From: Xestospongia bergquistia
Taxonomy: Eukaryota; Porifera; Demospongiae; Haplosclerida; Petrosiidae
Direction: 5' to 3'
DNA length: 64,000 bases
Assembly: GCA_963965975.1 (NCBI GenBank)
Contig: OZ014414.1
Coordinates: 5,617,501 to 5,681,500 of the forward strand
A program made the position numbers and the translations under genes. A model generated the notes under the pieces. It was not told the DNA's origin and made no database searches. It worked only from the letters and a program-made list of their open reading frames with translations. Of this stretch, positions 45,022 through 55,697 are shown piece after piece (the stretch's first letter is position 1; every line of letters starts with the position of its first letter).

Positions 45022-46469
45022 ACATTTGTGATACCCTCTGCTTTCTCTCTCCGGACAGAGGAAGCCTTAGCCACTGGTCAGATCACTAGAAGAGTGAGAA
45101 CAGAGATCATCCAAGCTCTCTCAATGTCAATGATGATACATACAAGAACCCCTTCAAGTGATCAGTACAACACTGTGTGTCGTAAACTGATTGAAACCTA
45201 TCCAATACTTAAAGATGAAATTGGCTCTACTGGCTATGTAAGTGTGTGGTAATTTTTTTATTGTGAACTTGTTATGACTAAGAAATTGTTCATTTCTTAG
45301 GGTTCTTGGAAAAAAAAGCTACGGGACCGATTCAAGTTTCTTCGTCGTCCATCTACTTATAAAACAGATTCTGTTAGTATTGAGCCATCTCCAAAACGTC
45401 AGAAGACCTCAAAACGTCTTGGAAGTGACACAAGTACATGTGTGGATGATCTAGATGATGTTATGCTGACAACAAAATTGGCTGAATTACAGCACGAGTG
45501 TTCTAAACGAAAAAAGGACCGTTCCCTTGCTACAATACAATCTTTGACCAGCAGCACATTTACTAGTAGACGGAAATGGATAACAAATGTTCAACCTCCA
45601 GTTGTAGAAATCCTCGAGCAATACCCATCATTGAAGATTCGGAAAGTAGTAAGTTATCTCTTAAAACAATTTAACATAGTAATTATTTTACACGTGTAAA
45701 TTGCCTCTCTATTCCAGTTTAGGATGGAATTCAAAACTATTATTGGCTTGGATGAAAAGACTAGCATCCATTCACTCATGGAAAGTTGGCCAACATGGGA
45801 AAAAAGGATAATTGCTTATTCTCGATTGGAATTCAAGCATAGGCCAAAACTGAAACAGCTTCTCACCACTCTTGATGAGCAAAGTGAAGGACTTGTGGAT
45901 AAAGGTGCTTCACTATAATTCAAGTGAATACAATAACATGATTTTTTGTAATAGGTTTAGTAGCCTTTCAATTATTATCTGAATTGTTGATTCCTAAAAG
46001 CCGCCATGAGAGGCTGGTACAGTTTGTGAAGGTAATGTTAACTTTAGGTAATTGTTATGTTTTTGGTTGTGATTTAACAATTTGACTCAGAGATTTCCTC
46101 AAAATTTTTTTTAATATTCATAAAAGTTCTTTAATTTCACTTTAGAATTCAGATGACTTGGCAGTCTTTTCTGCAAAAGTTCAGCTCAGTGCTCCATACA
46201 TGATCGTATGCCATTCTGCTGAAGAGACCACTTTCCATATCATGGTAGAAGAAGAAGTCACATGTGAACTCAGTTCTTTTGAGAGTGCCTTGATCCACCT
46301 GGTTGGCTCTTACTTCCTTTATGATATAGCATACCCAAAGCCTGTCCAGTCGCTTTTATTAATGATCCAGCACTATGTATTTGGACTGGAAGACTCACAA
46401 CAAGATACCCCTGCAGTTATTGAGATTGTTACATCTCTAAAGAAGATGGACAGTATACTTTATAATTAG
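45022..46469 (+). CDS. SAMD3-like transposon-borne protein, five exons
   Basis: Exons about 45022-45237, 45301-45648, 45718-45904, 45955-46031 and 46146-46469 all splice in phase and have no stop, giving some 380 residues. Landmarks are RRVRTEIIQALSMSMMIHTR, YGSWKKKLRDRFKFLRRPS, LLIPKSRHERLVQFVK and an all-helical/beta C-terminal part with FSAKVQLSAPYMIVCH. This pattern is that of the SAMD3-like uncharacterised family (without the SAM domain) that is multicopy in many animal genomes. No ATG is evident at the 5' end; the first exon may begin at an acceptor near 44980 or an upstream exon is missing. Location between transposon ends and next to subterminal motif clusters suggests a TnpA-like, end-binding accessory role. 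That is inference. Confidence 0.7.
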
Positions 46470-46780
46470 ATAATGTATAGTTTATTAGTTTATTATAGTT
46501 TAGTTTTATTATAGTTTATTTATATAATGTATAGTTTATTAGTTTATTACAGTTTATTTATTATAACAGGTATGTATTATATTGAGTGTTTTATATAATA
46601 ATAAAATAATGTTACAGATTTCAATTTTAAAATAATTTTCCAATTTACACTTGAAAGAGTTGCGATATACACCAATATGGTGTAAATATCAGTCTTAGAT
46701 TTACACCCTAGGGGTAGAGTTTTTAAAGTGTATGGTGCACACCTATTTTGGTGTAAATGTACACCCTTGTTTTAACAGTG

Positions 46781-46910
46781 TAATGCTATGGTTTATAAAA
46801 ACAAATAATGAAACTACTACTGAAGATATTAAACTAAATGTTTTTGATAATGAATGAAGACAGTCCCTTGACATTATGAAATGTTAATTCATTTAAATTA
46901 AATAACCACA
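46781..46910 (+). pseudogene. Dead fibrinogen-like/Cys-rich paralogue, right part
   Basis: In one frame the sequence reads GFIKTNNETTTEDIKLNVFD, then a stop, then a DIMK-like end. It is colinear with the end of the gene at 38.3-39.3 kb (SDEIELRVCSD, SPLDII). It was separated from 43381-43863 by the transposon. Confidence 0.6.
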
Positions 46911-47589
46911 AAGATACAGCCAGCTTTATTAAACTATTTGCATAATAATGTATTAAATTTACAGACAGAGCTAAACAAATACATTTTAATTAAAACTTAT
47001 ATAGTTTACACTGTCTTAAAAAATATCTTAAAAACATCTTCAACTTTTATAATTTTATTTTAATCCTAAACCTCCAATTGTGAATGTGAAGGTAACTATG
47101 CAGTTACATTGGGCCACTAACAACACTTTTATGCTACCCTAGATTTAAGAATGATAGGTTTTTGTAGAGGATGTTAGATTACGCAAGCAAAATCATTTGA
47201 TTGCTAACAAAACCAAACTAATTAGCTCTAGTAACAATTCTATTTAGGTCTTCTTGGATACAAATTTAGAGTCAGCTTCTTTTTAAATATAGCTTCATAT
47301 TAGCCACTTGTTTCCTTTTTAAAAAAGGTCATGTTCTGTATAGTACAGGACATGCAGTCATAAATAAGATTTTTTAATACTATGGTTTATGAACATGCTG
47401 AATATGACTAAAAATAATGAACTAAAGATGTGAAGATCATAATATTTCTTAACAGAACATAGCATTGGATATCATTAAACTTCATCACTAATAAAGAAAT
47501 GCAGTCATAAATAGCTTTTCAATACAAGTGAAAGTTAATATTATCTGTCTTTGTTCTATTATAGTAATTATTAATTGTTCTGTTAACTA
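46911..47589. other. No gene seen
   Basis: AT-rich spacer; probably includes the 3' UTR of the sirtuin gene. Confidence 0.5.
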
Positions 47590-49553
47590 TTAAGTCTCTT
47601 CCTCAGGTTCTGTGGGGTGCTTGGCAACAGCTAGAGGTAAAGTTACTCCACATTCCCCCCTAAAGTGATATCTGTTATAAAAAGAAAAACAAGTCAGATG
47701 ATCTTTAAATGTGAATAACATTTAGAAACATCTTGTATTGGTAAAAAGGTATATATAGGAATAACAAAATATCACATATTACAAGTCTCACTTTAGCACT
47801 CTAGTGACTGGAGTTTCCTGCAAATTAAATTCTGCAACAGGTACACCACGTGCTGCTAAAGTAGGAGCAAATTCAGCAACTGGATAGAAAAGAGAGGAGG
47901 ACCCAACAAGCAGGTAAAGATCACATAAAGCAAGTTTTTCTTCTACCCTTTTAATAATCTCATACTCCAGTTCTTCTTCAAACCATGTGACATGAGGACG
48001 AAGAAGAGAATGACATTTCTTACATTGAGGCAACTCTTCTATTGGAATTTGAGCATCAACAGCATCAACATCTGGAGCACTAAATAATAACAAAAACTAT
48101 TAGAGTTTTTATTATAAATTAAATATAATCTTATATAATACAAACAAACTATCTTATGCCATCTATTATCTGAAGGATCCTCCTGACAAACAAAAATAAT
48201 TATATATATTGTGTCATGATATGTTTTGATGGAGCTCAAATTTCCAATATTGAATAGCGTAATTATAGTAGTTTTAGGCCACTGAATGATATACACTTTT
48301 ATTACCAATGCTTAACTTCAAGTTGTAGCAATTGTAGTAAAAAACAAACTTTATTATTTCTTAAGTGCTAACATGGTTAATTCAAGTTTTTGTTTTACTT
48401 TCAGTGGCTGCATACAACAATAGAATCAATACTGCCAGAACAGAACTGTATAAATAATATCATAACTAGATCAAGTACAACTAATGAGCATTTAGCTTAA
48501 GCATGCTCATCTTTAAACTCAAAGTTTTGGTTTAGTGTGTAGAGTATAGGTTAGTATATATAATAATATAATATGCAAATATGTATTGCCAAGCAATGCC
48601 ATACATATTTACAGCATTAGTGAGGATTTTAAATGCCAATTACTCTACACACTAAACTTTGCAAAGACTAAATAGAGCTCTGCAGGTCGACAAAATGTAG
48701 CATTGTGGCTTTAAATGCACTCCAGTTTATATAATTGATAATTATGTAGTCCTCAATAATAATATTATTATAAATGCTTTATAAGTTAATATATTGTTAT
48801 TGTTGATACAGAAAATTATTCTTTTACCCTTTATCTTCAAGAGCTGGGACTATAGGAATTGTATGATTTTCCTCAATGTCACCACATTTTGTACACCGAG
48901 TCAACCAGAGACTCCCATGTAGTTCAATAACATCTTCAGAACCAGCATAATGATGAAGTCTATCAATAGTTTGAGTGAGGACTGTCACTGTTCTTCCTTG
49001 AGGCTTGAGACGTTTCTCAAGTTCTACAATAGCCATATGAGCTAAACAGATATTTTTCAGTATATATTTGCAGTTATGGATTTTGATTGAATTCTTACCA
49101 GAATTGGGTCGCTTAGAGTGCATGATCTTACGTTTGTAATGGTGAAATTCCCAGACAAGGGATGGATTAATTTGAAAACACTTAGGATTAGCTATTTCTT
49201 GAGCCTATAATATATAATTAATTATAATGTGGTCATAATGCATATTAGTAACCAAATAAAGGAATTACTTATTAGTAATGTTGTATATTACACTTAACCA
49301 TTATTATGTAGCAAGTACATACTTTGTATCTTCTCCAAGTGTTATAGATGATGGTAGGGATTCCACTCTCAGCACTTATCCCAGCTCCTGAAAGGATCAC
49401 AATGTGTTTAGCACTTGCAAACACCTCATCACGAAATTGTTTCATATCTGACGAGGGTTGACTGTGATTGTCACCAAGAAATGAAGGAACTGTTATGTCA
49501 AACAGAAAAATATTTAGTATGTTAGCTCTTTGTAACAAAAGAAATGTAGGCAA
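47590..49553 (-). CDS. SIRT5-like sirtuin (class III NAD-dependent deacylase)
   Basis: Exons 49323-49489, 49099-49204, 48828-49041, 47792-48079 and 47590-47671 splice in phase. They cover the whole sirtuin core: [56 protein letters not shown] with the catalytic His; a zinc site CTKC...[37 protein letters not shown]. The best match is SIRT5. Three departures are notable. The NAD loop after GIPT, FRGAGG in SIRT5, reads [12 protein letters not shown] is QTID. The SIRT5 acyl-pocket Tyr and Arg (Y102, R105 in human) are His and Lys. The N-terminal exon is unclear: the frame at 49490-49553 crosses an acceptor. The frame is otherwise intact, so a diverged or inactive sirtuin is likelier than a plain pseudogene. 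Confidence 0.8.
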
Positions 49554-50210
49554 AATATTATTTTAAATTTTAATTCAATACCATATCATGACATGCCTCA
49601 GCAATTATTTTAAAGCTCCAATCTTTCATCTTTGTTAATTTAGTTTCAATATTTAACTGTTTACATTCATGACTATGATAGATAACAATGACCACTCAAT
49701 CTAACATATATTTAGCTCATTATTAAAGCAAAAATTCAAAAGTGGTACTCATTTTGACAAAGTTCATGACAAATCATCTGTAATAATGTGATATTCATCA
49801 CATTTTTAACAAACACTTCATGTTTTTATATTGTAACCCCCTTATGTTTTTTGTTCCATTAATGTATGTTACTGTGGTAACAGATCGACATATATAATAC
49901 TGTGAACTTCATAATGCAGAGAAGGTCATGTTCTCCATGTTAGTAAGTGATATCTAGATTGAGACTAAACTGATGTATAATTCTTAATTAAAGCTTATAT
50001 ACTTGTTGCTCTCATATGCTCTTTATATCTTATAACTATTGAATACAAGTAACATCTCGTGATCATTATGTTATATGGTACTAGTTGAGACAGTCTTGTT
50101 TAGACTACAATAGTTTATATTAACTCCATCCATAATATTGCTGTCATATTATTTATACACTAATACTTTAACTATTAACTTATCATAATAGACTCGGAAA
50201 GTAAACAATG
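49554..50210. other. Spacer upstream of the sirtuin gene
   Basis: AT-rich. The first exon and promoter of the sirtuin gene should lie here, but I could not fix them. Confidence 0.4.
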
Positions 50211-50781
50211 TACACAGTAAAAAGTGATGGGTAGAAAATAGCCAAACTTTTGGCTCAAACACCTACAACTCAGGTAACCCATGTCTTGGATTAAAATCAT
50301 CCAATGAAAATAATAGTTAAAGCAACTGTCAAATGTATTGGTGATTATAACCTACACCTATAGTTAAAGTAACATCTGACATAAGTAGTTGAGGTAACAA
50401 TAGTTGTTACTTCAACTTCGTGCACTGTGGTTAATGTAACACTTAGGAGGTTTGATTCTAACATATGTTGCAGTTATCATAACTAACAAAATAGGTTGTT
50501 ATAACTAATATTTTAATGTAAATCATTGGTGGTGTCATGCTTCTTTTTTTTGGTTTCGTCATGTAATGTACTTTATTTTGATAGCCGCACTGAAAAAAGC
50601 ATGTTGCTATTTTAACTAAGGCAGAGAATGCACATCTACATTTTTCTCTTTACTCTCTATTTACTTTTAATTATTTTAAAATGTCGTGTATTTACTGCAT
50701 TTACTTTTTAAATTCACATCTACTTTTGTGTCTTTTTGTGTACCAGATAAATTATATCAAAAAAGACTCAAATGAATGATC

Positions 50782-51105
50782 TTATGAAATGAAGGTAACT
50801 GTTACCTGAAAAAAAAGTAATTGTTCAAGTTGTAGGCTATTCAATCTTGTTCTTCTTTGGTTAAGTACAAAACCTGCTTTGGAAAATAAGCGTTCAATGG
50901 GAGCTGAGTTAGATGGAGTAGAAAAGAGTTGGAGGGCCAATGTTGGTTCAACATCATTCATAAACTGGCGGAACCATTGTCTTTCAAGTATTCCAATAGC
51001 AAGTCCTCCAGCTCCACATAGATTTCTAACAATTGATGTTAAAATGGTCTCCTGATTTTTAAAATCTGTATGCTTCAACACAACACATCCATGAGGTGAT
51101 AACAT
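50782..51105 (-). pseudogene. hAT C-terminal dimerisation region
   Basis: SNSAPIERLFSKAGFVLNQR and RLNSLQLEQLLFF are the classic hAT C-terminal block, with a helical segment before it. The catalytic DDE region, several hundred residues in full-length elements, is missing; the frame starts near the remains of the BED finger. Confidence 0.75.
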
Positions 51106-51132
51106 AGTTTGATTAGAATTCAGTAAATGAAG

Positions 51133-51290
51133 TCAAAGTAGCTCGGCTTGCTCCTGTTTGTGCTTGTTCAATGTTTGTTCATGTCTTGTCTTTAAATGTT
51201 TCAGAAGGTTTCCTTTTATTGTTAATGTACACTTGTAATTTTTTAAACAAATCTTACACTTAGCACTACTATCTTCCTTTTTTTGTCACC
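51133..51290 (-). pseudogene. BED zinc finger of the deleted hAT element
   Basis: CKICLKNYKCTLTIKGNLLK then H-L-K-T-R-H gives the C-X2-C...H-X4-H pattern of a BED finger. The frame ends at TGA 51133-51135, 28 bp before the start of the dimerisation frame, so an internal deletion fused the two ends of a transposase gene out of frame. Confidence 0.7.
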
Positions 51291-51903
51291 TCGTTAGGAA
51301 AAACAAATAAAGTCAGTGTAAACTACTGAGGGTACTACTGGTACAGAAGAAGACTCCATCTTGTCCTTCTTGTGGCCACGTGTTATATTTATAGACGGAA
51401 ATACACAGAATACCATCGTGTATTTTTTCTAATCTTGGGCTTACATCAACTTGATGAGATTCTGGTAACGAGGACAACGGTTAAAATGACAAAATTCTAT
51501 TTTAAGTGCACTACTATGCCTATGTCATTTCTGTTTCTTCGCACCAGTCATTAATATCTGATTTATTTGATCACAGTGTTTATCATGGTCATAAACTAAC
51601 AGATGGTTTGACTTATAAATAATCCAAAACACTATGTTATGTAAACTAATATTGCTTTTTCTCCCTTTTACCAATTTGTTTTGATAACTACATTACATTG
51701 TTATTTTGGTGTTAAACTACCTAAACTAGTTATAGTAACAGTCAGTCAACATGGTAGCTTCAACCAACTTAGTTACATTAACCCATTTTAGTCAATGTTA
51801 CCCAGGAGTGTCATTTCAATTACATGTAGGTTAATATAACCAATTTGTATTGTAGTTGATACAACCATTGTATGTAGTTTTAACCTTGTGTTTTTGCTGT
51901 GTA

Positions 51904-52607
51904 CATAATTAATGCTGACATACACTGTCACAGTGAATCTTGTATAGCAGTCAGTCAAAAATAGGAGGGGCTAGTAGACTACATTAGTGCTACATTAAGG
52001 GCTTGACTGATTGCTGTTTGAAGTTTTAATAACATAACAGAAAACACTTATTATATTATTACAAATATGTAATTAGAAACAATGTGAACTGATAGCACCT
52101 ACCTATAGATAACTTAGTTAAAAGTAGACTTGTATTACAAATACAATGTATATGTTATGATATTATCAAGTCTGGGAGTCTGACCACATCACTGGTATCA
52201 TAACTCACTGTATACATATAGTATGGTGTGAGTTATGCTATTATGTGTTTGAGATATATAATCTCATCTCCAGATTCCAATGTGTCACAAGCAAAAAAGT
52301 AGTCAGGGGATTTTGCTAAAATGTCTTATTCCCAGACTGTTACATCCCAAAGCAAAAAGGCAAGGGGAAGCATGGCAATCTGGGAACATCACTATGAGGT
52401 ATGACATCTAAAATATTTTTGTTGCTATTTGAACTTCTATATATAGTAAACCATATACTTTTGCTCTGTTACTTATTTCAAGTAGAGTCATCTATGAATC
52501 TCATTGCTACAATTATGACAAAACCCACAGTACTAAGGCTATGTGATCTGATCCCACTCTCTCACTCATTCAATAATATAATATCTACATGTACATACTA
52601 TAATAGT
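51904..52607. other. No supported gene
   Basis: AT-rich. Further 3' exons or the 3' UTR of the Death-domain gene may lie here. Confidence 0.4.
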
Positions 52608-55434
52608 TACCTTTTAAACTCTGCTTTAATTCCTCAATCTGTTCATATCTCTCTTGTAGTTGTAACATCAATGTTGTTATTATCTCCTGTTGTTTCTCTA
52701 TTTCTCTTCGTTTCTTAACAGACGCTTCTTCACTAACTAAAATTGAATTCATATATATACTAACAAATAAATGATACAGAGTATGTCAATGTTACATTTA
52801 TTAATTAAAGTGTTCCTTGATTTAAAATGATGTTACATTGTTTGTATGTCAGAAACAACATAAACCCTTTCTACTCACAGACTGCAACAGACTAATGTCT
52901 ATTGTAAAGAAGCATAATGAGACAGTCCTATATTAGAATATTTATAACGACCTCTACCTCCTAAACCCAAAACACTAAGTGTTAAAGTATATAGTCTGGC
53001 ACTTAAAATGTCCTCTAGGCTTCATACTACTGTGAAATTAATGAGTAACATAATGTTGTTTTCAGCTACACTAATAGATTTTTTTCTTTTTTGAGTTTCC
53101 TTTAATCTCCCACTCAATTATTAATCTATTTTATTAATATCAATTACCTTTCAAGTTCTGTTGTAATGTCTCATTTTGTTTGTCTCTATCTCTTAGTTGT
53201 AATGTTAAATTTTTAATTTCCTTTTCTTTCATTTCTCTCATTTCTATGTAAAAATATTGAGTTGTAAAACAGTTGTACTATATTTAGTAAATTAGAACTA
53301 CAATCAAATTTATGAATCATGAATATAATTAAGAAGTAATTTTAATTATGTATACACACTCTCACACACAGTCTCACACAATAGGATAATAGACAGTTTA
53401 ATATTATTATTAACTACATGGAAAATACCTTCTCTTTCTATTTCAACAAATGATATTTGCATAGCCATCTGTTTACTGATAGTGTGTTGTAGTTTTAGTT
53501 GACTTCTCAACTCCTTTGTGTTCTCTTCTATAATAGCTCTAACCTCCTATATATCAATAAACAACACATGTAGTGGTGTCTAATACTATTATTACCTTGT
53601 CTCTTTCATGATCATAAATGGTACAATGACCAATACTCAATCGTAATAGACCATTCTTCTTTAAAAACGCAAGTCTCTCCTGAGCTTTGGCAATAAGTAA
53701 TGTCATTAGATTAAGTGGGAAAAAACAGTTCACAATGATAGAGTTACCCTTCCTTATATCTCGAATCTGCACATTTCCCTCAAGTGATTCAGCAAGAATA
53801 TCTTCAATATCTTTCAAAGTGTAGCCAGTGGGATCCCAGTCTAAGACAAAGACTGCTGTCTCTCGTCGGAGAAGAGGAGCAGAATTTGTCACCTTAAGTG
53901 TTTTATTTAGACAAAGAGAAGCTCTTGTTTCTGTATAAAATGACTGAACAACATCTTTGTATCTTCTTATATGTGCCTCAGCTTCTTTGATATTGAAACG
54001 CTCAACAATACCCTCAAGACAATTGATATTAATCAGTGTACAATGATTTCTCACAACTGTTAGTATTTCATCAATAGATTCAGTGTTGTCTATTTCAGAT
54101 TGAAGGTGAGAGTAACCATCTTCAAGAAATAATTTCAATTTATCCAGAGGAGGAGGACTTTTATTAATGGCATCTCGGATGTTACTAAAAGCTATCGCAA
54201 ATTGCTTTCGAATAGATCCAAACACAGGGTCTAACTTTCGAGGAATAAGTATATCTTTAGATTTTTCATCATCTTCAGAAAATAGTTTGTCTATCAGAGT
54301 ATCACTATTACTAATACATTATATGACATATACTTACCACAGTCCTTTAAGATAGCATTACCACATGGTACATTTTCTGAAAATTGTAACAAAATACTGA
54401 TAAATATCTTCAAATTATAGTAGTTACTGTGTACAGCACGACGAATGGCTTTTAGCAAAAGAAAAATAGCCTCTTCCCCAGTAAATGACTCAGCAGTAAA
54501 TTTAACAATAGTTAATCTTGTCTGTGAAATAACTTCTTCTTCATGAAGTAGTTGTGCTACTCTAATAGGATACCGGAGAGACTGAGAGAGAGTACCATAA
54601 TGACAACGTAAAATGTCACTGGCATGATCTTCAAGACTCATATGATCACTATGACCTGTTATCGTTCTCTTTTGAACATTAACTATTGATTGGTCTTCTG
54701 GGAATGTTTCAGCTAAACAAATGAATGTTAGTCACAGATAGTTAAATATAACTCTTACCATATTCACTGATAATTCTCTCAGACAGTTGTTTTGTCTCTT
54801 CAAACTTGGACAGTACTGTCATTAACACTTTCAATTTATTGTGATCTAAAGATACTGCTATATGTATAGCAGATAATAAAGCTTTCAACTTGTCATCAAC
54901 CATGCCTTCTAATGTCTCAATCTTATCAAGTGTTTCTTCATTGATACATCTCTCACTAAATAAGAGCTGGGACACTTTTACAGGATTGACCAGACATTGT
55001 GACAATTCATGTATATAGGCTGGACGAGTAGTATTTTTTTCATTAGGTTGAACTTTAATTCCTGTAACACAGATAATACACTATATATAGATATTGTAGA
55101 TCTTTCACTCACCAGCAGAGCTACAAGTTGTTCTTAAAATCTTCTCATACTCATGTGCAATGTTGTTTTCTTCAATGACTTCCTTTCTCAAAGCATCCAA
55201 AACATGTTTCCTTGTAGCATGAGGGTTGGTACTTAGCCACAATTTAAACATTTTTAATGTTTTGTAAGTTGAATCCTCTGGTAATCTGTGAATGTCATCT
55301 AACTTCACATCATTTAGTTTTAGCAGGACTCCCAAGTGGTACCACTTACTACCAATACGAACATGTTCACATAATTCATCAAGTGTTGGTTTTTTCTGTA
55401 GAATCTCCTCGAAAGCTAGGTTTCTTGTAGCCAT
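52608..55434 (-). CDS. Death-domain protein with coiled-coil tail, seven exons
   Basis: Exons 55113-55434, 54759-55061, 54338-54712, 53596-54290, 53429-53546, about 53151-53245 and 52608-52737. Exon 1 starts MATRNLAFEEILQKK and encodes a Death domain (SKWYHLGVLLKLN, LEDIH-like LDDIHRLPEDS, MFKLWLSTNPHATRKHVLDA). Exons 2 and 3 encode two helical repeats. Exon 4 holds an unrecognised alpha/beta domain (FVLDWDPTGYTLKDIEDIL). Exons 5-7 are each a heptad-rich coiled-coil cassette (EENTKELRSQLKLQHTISKQ; EIKNLTLQLRDRDKQ; KQQEIITTLMLQLQER). The frame is open throughout; the 3' end is not fixed. It probably acts as an oligomerising adaptor in cytoplasmic innate-immune or cell-death signalling (inference from domain types). 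A dead inverted copy lies at 32.4-34.9 kb. Confidence 0.85.
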
Positions 55435-55697
55435 TGCTTGTTGAAGTTCGCGGTTTTAAATTCCGCCCACAGGAATGTGCTGCTAGAGTTTGCTACGGAA
55501 GCCGAAGGCGGCCATCCATTTCTACTTCGTAAATTCGTATTCTACTTTGCAGTTTTCGATTTTTATTTCGTACTTTCTATTTAAATATGGAAATTTTCAA
55601 AATTTTTACTTAAAAATGGAAATTTTCAAAATTTTTACTTAAAAATGGAAATTTTCAATTTTTTAACTTAAAAATGGAAATTTTCAATTTTTTTCAG
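55435..55697. promoter_or_regulatory. Shared 5' region between two divergent genes
   Basis: The Death-domain gene starts leftward at 55434 and the small-domain gene is read rightward from 55698. The 263 bp between them must hold both 5' ends. They include the left inverted repeat of the integrase unit and the 33-bp tandem repeats. No TATA box is obvious. Confidence 0.45.
55583..55697. repeat. 33-bp tandem repeat
   Basis: Three to four units of ATGGAAATTTTCAAAATTTT plus TACTTAAAA lie next to the left inverted repeat and end at the acceptor of the plus-strand gene. The repeat supplies repeated ATG codons in its 5' leader. Confidence 0.85.

Larger units (their letters stand above)
43864..46780. 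mobile_element. CACTG-ended DNA transposon with two opposed genes
   Basis: The left end CACTGTTAAAAATGGGGTGT and the right end, read in reverse complement, CACTGTTAAAACAAGGGTGT form terminal inverted repeats. TA flanks both ends (43862-43863, 46781-46782), fitting a TA duplication; joining the flanks restores the colinear order of the host pseudogene. Both ends carry clusters of the word GTGTAAA or its complement (five on the left within 110 bp, at least three on the right), like the subterminal binding sites of CACTA/EnSpm elements. It carries the 3' exons of a tnp2-like gene on the minus strand and an intact SAMD3-like gene on the plus strand. The superfamily call (CACTA-like) is inference; a 2-bp target duplication is not classical for it. 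Confidence 0.8.
50211..51903. mobile_element. Deleted hAT-like DNA transposon
   Basis: The left end TACACAGTAAAAA and the right end, in reverse complement TACACAGCAAAAA, form short terminal inverted repeats. Within 350 bp of each end GTTAATGTAAC/GTTACATTAAC-type words recur in both orientations, as in hAT subterminal regions. The interior codes for a BED finger and a hAT dimerisation region only. I could not find an 8-bp target duplication, which leaves the exact ends uncertain. Confidence 0.6.
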
